8,552 bases of DNA from Chitinophaga pinensis. Its GTDB lineage: Bacteria > Bacteroidota > Bacteroidia > Flavobacteriales_D > Crocinitomicaceae. Under the pieces are notes generated by a model. It was not told where the DNA came from. It did not search any database and saw only the letters and a program-made list of their open reading frames with translations. The position numbers were made by a program, and so were the translations under genes. The DNA is taken from the NCBI GenBank assembly GCA_945868555.1, contig CAMBMC010000092.1, positions 1 to 8,552 on the forward strand. The letters are read 5' to 3'. Below, in pieces: positions 5,374 to 8,552 of this stretch (positions within the stretch are counted from its first letter, which is position 1; each line of letters opens with the position of its first letter).

Positions 5374-7629
5374 ATGGAAAGTACCCTTCAACAGGCAGCA
5401 ACGATAGAACAGGCGGTAGATCTTGGTTTACGCCCGGATGAATTTGAAATGATATGTGAAATTCTTGGTCGTACACCAAATTTCACCGAAACAGCCGTTT
5501 ACTCGGTGATGTGGTCTGAGCACTGTTCGTACAAGAATTCAATTCTGTGGTTAAAAACACTTCCAAAGGATGGCCCTCACATGCTTGTAAAGGCGGGTGA
5601 AGAAAATGCTGGTCTTGTTGATATCGGTGATGGATTGGGCTGCGTTTTTAAAATAGAATCACACAACCACCCAAGTGCATTGGAACCGTATCAAGGTGCA
5701 GCAACAGGTGTTGGTGGGATTAATCGCGATATTTTCACCATGGGTGCCCGACCAATTGCTCAGTTGAACTCTCTGCGTTTTGGAAATATTGAAAACGCGC
5801 GAACGAAATGGTTGGTAAAGGGAGTGACCAAGGGAATTGGTGATTACGGAAATGCTTTCGGTATTCCAATCGTTGGTGGTGAGGTGTTTTTTGATGATTC
5901 CTACAATACAAATCCATTGGTAAATGCTTTCTCTGCGGGAATTATTGATACGAAAAGGATTATTTCAGCAAAGGCGACTGGTCCAGGAAATCCAGTATTT
6001 ATTGTAGGTTCATCTACAGGTAAAGATGGTATTGCAGGCGCTGCATTTGCCTCGAAAGATATCACAGAAGATTCCGCAAACGACCTTCCTTCGGTTCAAG
6101 TGGGTGACCCATTCATGGAAAAATTGCTTCTTGAAGCGACGATGGAATTGGCGAAAACAGATGCGATTCGTGGCATGCAAGATATGGGTGCTGCAGGAAT
6201 TACTTGTTCTACCTGCGAAATGTCTGCAGGAGGTGGTGTAGGGATGGACATCCATCTCGATCGCGTTCCTACCCGTCAAGAAAACATGTTGCCCTACGAA
6301 ATACTACTTTCTGAATCCCAGGAGCGCATGCTTGTTGTGGTTGCTAAAGGCCAGGAGCATTTGGTCAAACAGATCTTCGATAAGTGGGATTTGCATGCTG
6401 AAGAAATCGGAGTGGTTACTGAAGGTGGTCGTGTTCGTTACTACATGCATGGTGAGTTGGTTGGCGATGTGCCTGCTGAATCATTGGTGCTTGGTGGCGG
6501 CGCTCCCCAATATGAAAGAGAATACAAAGAACCAGCATATTATACTGAATACAAGAAGTTTTCAATCGACCAAGTGGAGAAGCCAGTGGATTTAAAAGCT
6601 GTGGCTTATGCACTTTTAGGGCTGCCGAACATTGCCTCAAAAAGATGGATTTATCAGCAGTATGATTCCATGGTTGGAACGCGAACCATGACGACGAACC
6701 GCCCATCGGATGCAGGTGTGGTAAACATCAAAGGCACAAACAAAGCTTTGGCGATGACGGTAGATTGCAACTCACGTTATGTGCATGCAGATCCTGAAAT
6801 TGGTACGATGATTGCTGTTGCTGAAGCGGCGAGAAACATAACATGCGCAGGCGGTGAGCCAAGTGCAATTACAAACTGTTTGAATTTTGGAAACCCATAC
6901 AATCCTGAATCTTACTGGCAATTTGTTGGTGCAATCAAAGGAATGTCCACGGCGTGTCTCAAGTTCAACACGCCAGTAACTGGAGGGAATGTGTCCTTCT
7001 ACAACCAAACAGTTTCCAATGGTGTGGAGGTGCCGGTCTTCCCAACGCCGACAATTGGTATGATTGGAATCGTGGAAGACAAGGACCGCATCATGACCCT
7101 AGATTTTAAACAAAAAGGAGATTTGATTTTCTTGATAGGTGAGTACAATGCTGACATTGCATCTTCCGAGTATTTGGCAACCTATCATGGTGTGAAAGCT
7201 TCTCCAGCTCCTTATTTCGACCTAGAAAAGGAATACCAGATGCATCAGACAATTAAAGGTTTGATTCAGAATGAATTGATTAATGCGGCGCATGATGTTT
7301 CCGACGGTGGATTGTTTGTGGCTTTGACAGAAATGGCAATGCCTCGTGAACTAGGATTTGATGTTGTAACGGACTCTGAAGTACGTGACGATTCAGGTTC
7401 CCGTGAAGATGCGTTTTTGTTTGGTGAAGGTCAAGGTAGAGCTGTTGTCTCGGTGACAGAAGAACAAGAAGAGCATTTTATTGAGTTTATAATGGATTCT
7501 GGCGTAACTTGCACCTTGCTTGGCCATGTGACCAAAGGAAAGTTAATGGTCGATGATGAACATTTTGGGTTTATCACCGAAGCCAAAGAGGTATATGACA
7601 ATGCACTCTCAAAACAGTTAGAAAACTAA
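5374..7629 (+). CDS. purL: Phosphoribosylformylglycinamidine synthase subunit PurL (short form)
   Basis: PurL catalyses the fourth step of de novo purine synthesis in the cytoplasm: FGAR + ATP + glutamine-derived ammonia give FGAM. At 751 residues it is the stand-alone small PurL, which in characterised systems works with PurQ (glutaminase) and PurS. Hallmarks are WSEHCSYKN (47-55, catalytic-type His50), FKIESHNHPS (92-101, Mg-binding-type Glu95 and base His97), GAATGVGGINRDIFTMGARP (108-127), GKDGIAGA (about 216), QDMGAAGITCSTCEM (about 269), SESQERM, and AHDVSDGG in the second PurM-like half (about 638). The two AIRS/PurM-type halves and full family length are present, with no frame interruption. 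ATG 5374 is preceded by an A-rich stretch rather than a Shine-Dalgarno sequence. It is the first gene of an apparent purL-DUF4290-murA operon, with 7 bases to the next gene. Neither purQ nor purS lies in the window. Confidence 0.97.
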   Translation: MESTLQQAATIEQAVDLGLRPDEFEMICEILGRTPNFTETAVYSVMWSEHCSYKNSILWLKTLPKDGPHMLVKAGEENAGLVDIGDGLGCVFKIESHNHPSALEPYQGAATGVGGINRDIFTMGARPIAQLNSLRFGNIENARTKWLVKGVTKGIGDYGNAFGIPIVGGEVFFDDSYNTNPLVNAFSAGIIDTKRIISAKATGPGNPVFIVGSSTGKDGIAGAAFASKDITEDSANDLPSVQVGDPFMEKLLLEATMELAKTDAIRGMQDMGAAGITCSTCEMSAGGGVGMDIHLDRVPTRQENMLPYEILLSESQERMLVVVAKGQEHLVKQIFDKWDLHAEEIGVVTEGGRVRYYMHGELVGDVPAESLVLGGGAPQYEREYKEPAYYTEYKKFSIDQVEKPVDLKAVAYALLGLPNIASKRWIYQQYDSMVGTRTMTTNRPSDAGVVNIKGTNKALAMTVDCNSRYVHADPEIGTMIAVAEAARNITCAGGEPSAITNCLNFGNPYNPESYWQFVGAIKGMSTACLKFNTPVTGGNVSFYNQTVSNGVEVPVFPTPTIGMIGIVEDKDRIMTLDFKQKGDLIFLIGEYNADIASSEYLATYHGVKASPAPYFDLEKEYQMHQTIKGLIQNELINAAHDVSDGGLFVALTEMAMPRELGFDVVTDSEVRDDSGSREDAFLFGEGQGRAVVSVTEEQEEHFIEFIMDSGVTCTLLGHVTKGKLMVDDEHFGFITEAKEVYDNALSKQLEN

Positions 7630-7636
7630 GAAAAAA

Positions 7637-8314
7637 ATGAGCGACAAATTGCTTGAAGAAATAGATAATTCAATGGAATACAATACAACACGTGGAAGGT
7701 TGATCTTGCCAGAGTATGGACGTAATGTGCAAAACATGATTGCCCATGCCATGGAAATTGCTGACCGCAGCGAACGCAATAGAGCTGCTCAAGCCATCAT
7801 TGAAGTGATGGGTCAGCTCAATCCGCATTTGCGAGATGTCGATGACTTTCGCCATAAATTATGGACGCACCTTTTTGTCATGTCCGATTTCACACTCGAT
7901 GTAGATTCTCCCTATGAGATCCCAAAACAAGAGGTGTTGAATGAAAAACCAGCGATTATGGATTATCCGAAAGGTTCTATTCGATTTGGACATTACGGAA
8001 AGTACACGCAGCGTATCCTCGAGAAATCGGAAGAAATTACCGATGAAAAGGAAACAGAGTACTTGAAAAATGCCATGGCGAATTTCATGAAAAAACAGTT
8101 CCTTGCATACAACAATGATGCAGTGGAAAATCATGTGATCGCGCAGCAGTTGAGAGAGCTTTCGAAAGGGAGATTGATTCTTGAAAATCCTGATGAATTG
8201 ACCAATACAAATACAATTCTTCGCGCAATGGGATTGAATCAAAAACCACGTCCAAAAGGGAATTTCAAGAAGAACAACAACAATAACAACAAGAAGAAAT
8301 TCATTAAAAAATAA
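7637..8314 (+). CDS. DUF4290 domain-containing protein
   Basis: This 225-residue protein belongs to the Bacteroidota-restricted DUF4290 family, whose function is not known to me. The conserved block runs from about residue 14 (MEYNTTRGRLILPEYGRNVQ) through AMEIADRSERNRAAQAIIEV and LNPHLRDVDDFRHKLWTHLF to DSPYEIP near 96. A second block is IRFGHYGKYTQRILEKSEEI (116-135), then a mostly helical, charged region. There is no signal peptide or membrane segment, so it is probably cytoplasmic. The last 24 residues form a basic, low-complexity tail with nine Lys, one Arg and six consecutive Asn (213-218), possibly a disordered nucleic-acid or surface-charge contact (inference). It starts 7 bases after purL and ends in tandem TAA TAA 6 bases before murA. 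As I recall, the murA neighbourhood is common for this family, which hints at a link to envelope or growth functions but does not prove one. Confidence 0.85.
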   Translation: MSDKLLEEIDNSMEYNTTRGRLILPEYGRNVQNMIAHAMEIADRSERNRAAQAIIEVMGQLNPHLRDVDDFRHKLWTHLFVMSDFTLDVDSPYEIPKQEVLNEKPAIMDYPKGSIRFGHYGKYTQRILEKSEEITDEKETEYLKNAMANFMKKQFLAYNNDAVENHVIAQQLRELSKGRLILENPDELTNTNTILRAMGLNQKPRPKGNFKKNNNNNNKKKFIKK

Positions 8315-8320
8315 TAATCC

Positions 8321-8552
8321 ATGGCATCTTTTGAGATCTACGGTGGAAAGCCATTGAAAGGAGAGATTATCCCTCAAGGCGCAAAAAACGAGGCACTTCA
8401 AGTGCTGTGTGCGCCGCTTTTGACAGCGGAGAAAGTTACTATTTCAAATGTTCCTGACATCGTCGATGTCAACAAACTAATCAACCTATTGCAGACCATG
8501 GGAGTGCGCGTGGACAAGGTAGAAAAAGGAACATTTATTTTTCAAGCGAAGG
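8321..8552 (+). CDS. murA: UDP-N-acetylglucosamine 1-carboxyvinyltransferase MurA, 5' part
   Basis: MurA catalyses the first committed step of peptidoglycan synthesis, transferring enolpyruvate from PEP to UDP-GlcNAc in the cytoplasm. Only the first 77 codons are inside the window. They read MASFEIYGGKPLKGEIIPQG and continue with AKNEALQVLCAPLLTAEKVT. Lys22 and Asn23 fall at exactly the family positions for the conserved substrate-contacting Lys-Asn pair. The later ISNVPDIVDVNKLINLLQTM segment and the G(V)(R)V strand also fit the inside-out alpha/beta repeat fold. The active-site Cys/Asp loop (near residue 115) lies beyond the window, so fosfomycin-type sensitivity cannot be judged. ATG 8321 is 6 bases after the tandem stop of the DUF4290 gene, and the gene is presumably cotranscribed from the purL promoter. 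The reading frame is open to the last base. Confidence 0.95.
   Translation, partial: MASFEIYGGKPLKGEIIPQGAKNEALQVLCAPLLTAEKVTISNVPDIVDVNKLINLLQTMGVRVDKVEKGTFIFQAK

Noticed and set aside
7859..8401. Minus-strand 180-codon open frame across the DUF4290/murA junction
   Set aside because: It overlaps two well-supported plus-strand genes, including the murA start, and shows no recognisable protein features.

Overview
The window looks like a chromosomal stretch from a member of the Bacteroidota, most likely a Flavobacteriales-type bacterium (a Crocinitomicaceae/Fluviicola-like affiliation is a guess). The reasons are a type IX secretion (CHU_C, 'gliding motility-associated') C-terminal domain, a DUF4290 gene placed directly before murA, A-rich gene starts without clear Shine-Dalgarno sequences, and TAnnTTTG-type -7 promoter elements. 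I see no transposase, integrase, phage, tRNA, rRNA or CRISPR signature.

Layout. Positions 1-867 (+) hold the 3' part of an LptF/LptG-family lipopolysaccharide-export permease. It converges on a two-gene minus-strand unit, and a hairpin with T-tracts on both sides (953-987) can terminate both. The minus-strand unit is transcribed from about 5240-5290 towards 1010. Its first gene (3873-5210) encodes a secreted protein with a type B T9SS sorting domain. Nineteen bases later comes a 947-residue secreted protein (1010-3853) with a small N-terminal domain, 80 uninterrupted collagen-like Gly-X-Y triplets, a long series of G-V-x-G repeats and a C-terminal globular domain. A 163-bp divergent promoter region (5211-5373) separates this unit from a plus-strand operon: purL (5374-7629, the short stand-alone FGAM synthase subunit), a DUF4290 gene (7637-8314) and the start of murA (8321 to the window end), with gaps of only 7 and 6 bases.

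The flanking genes are housekeeping: LPS export, purine biosynthesis and peptidoglycan precursor synthesis. The accessory part is the minus-strand pair. I infer that it makes a surface or extracellular structure, with one partner exported by T9SS and the other a long collagen-like fibre that lacks a recognisable T9SS signal. The collagen-like region is built of near-identical DNA repeats, including 55-nt perfect copies 90 nt apart and a 26-nt exact repeat bracketing most of the array. All are spaced in multiples of 9 nt, so recombination would change fibre length without breaking the frame. There is no gene-free stretch longer than 300 bases.
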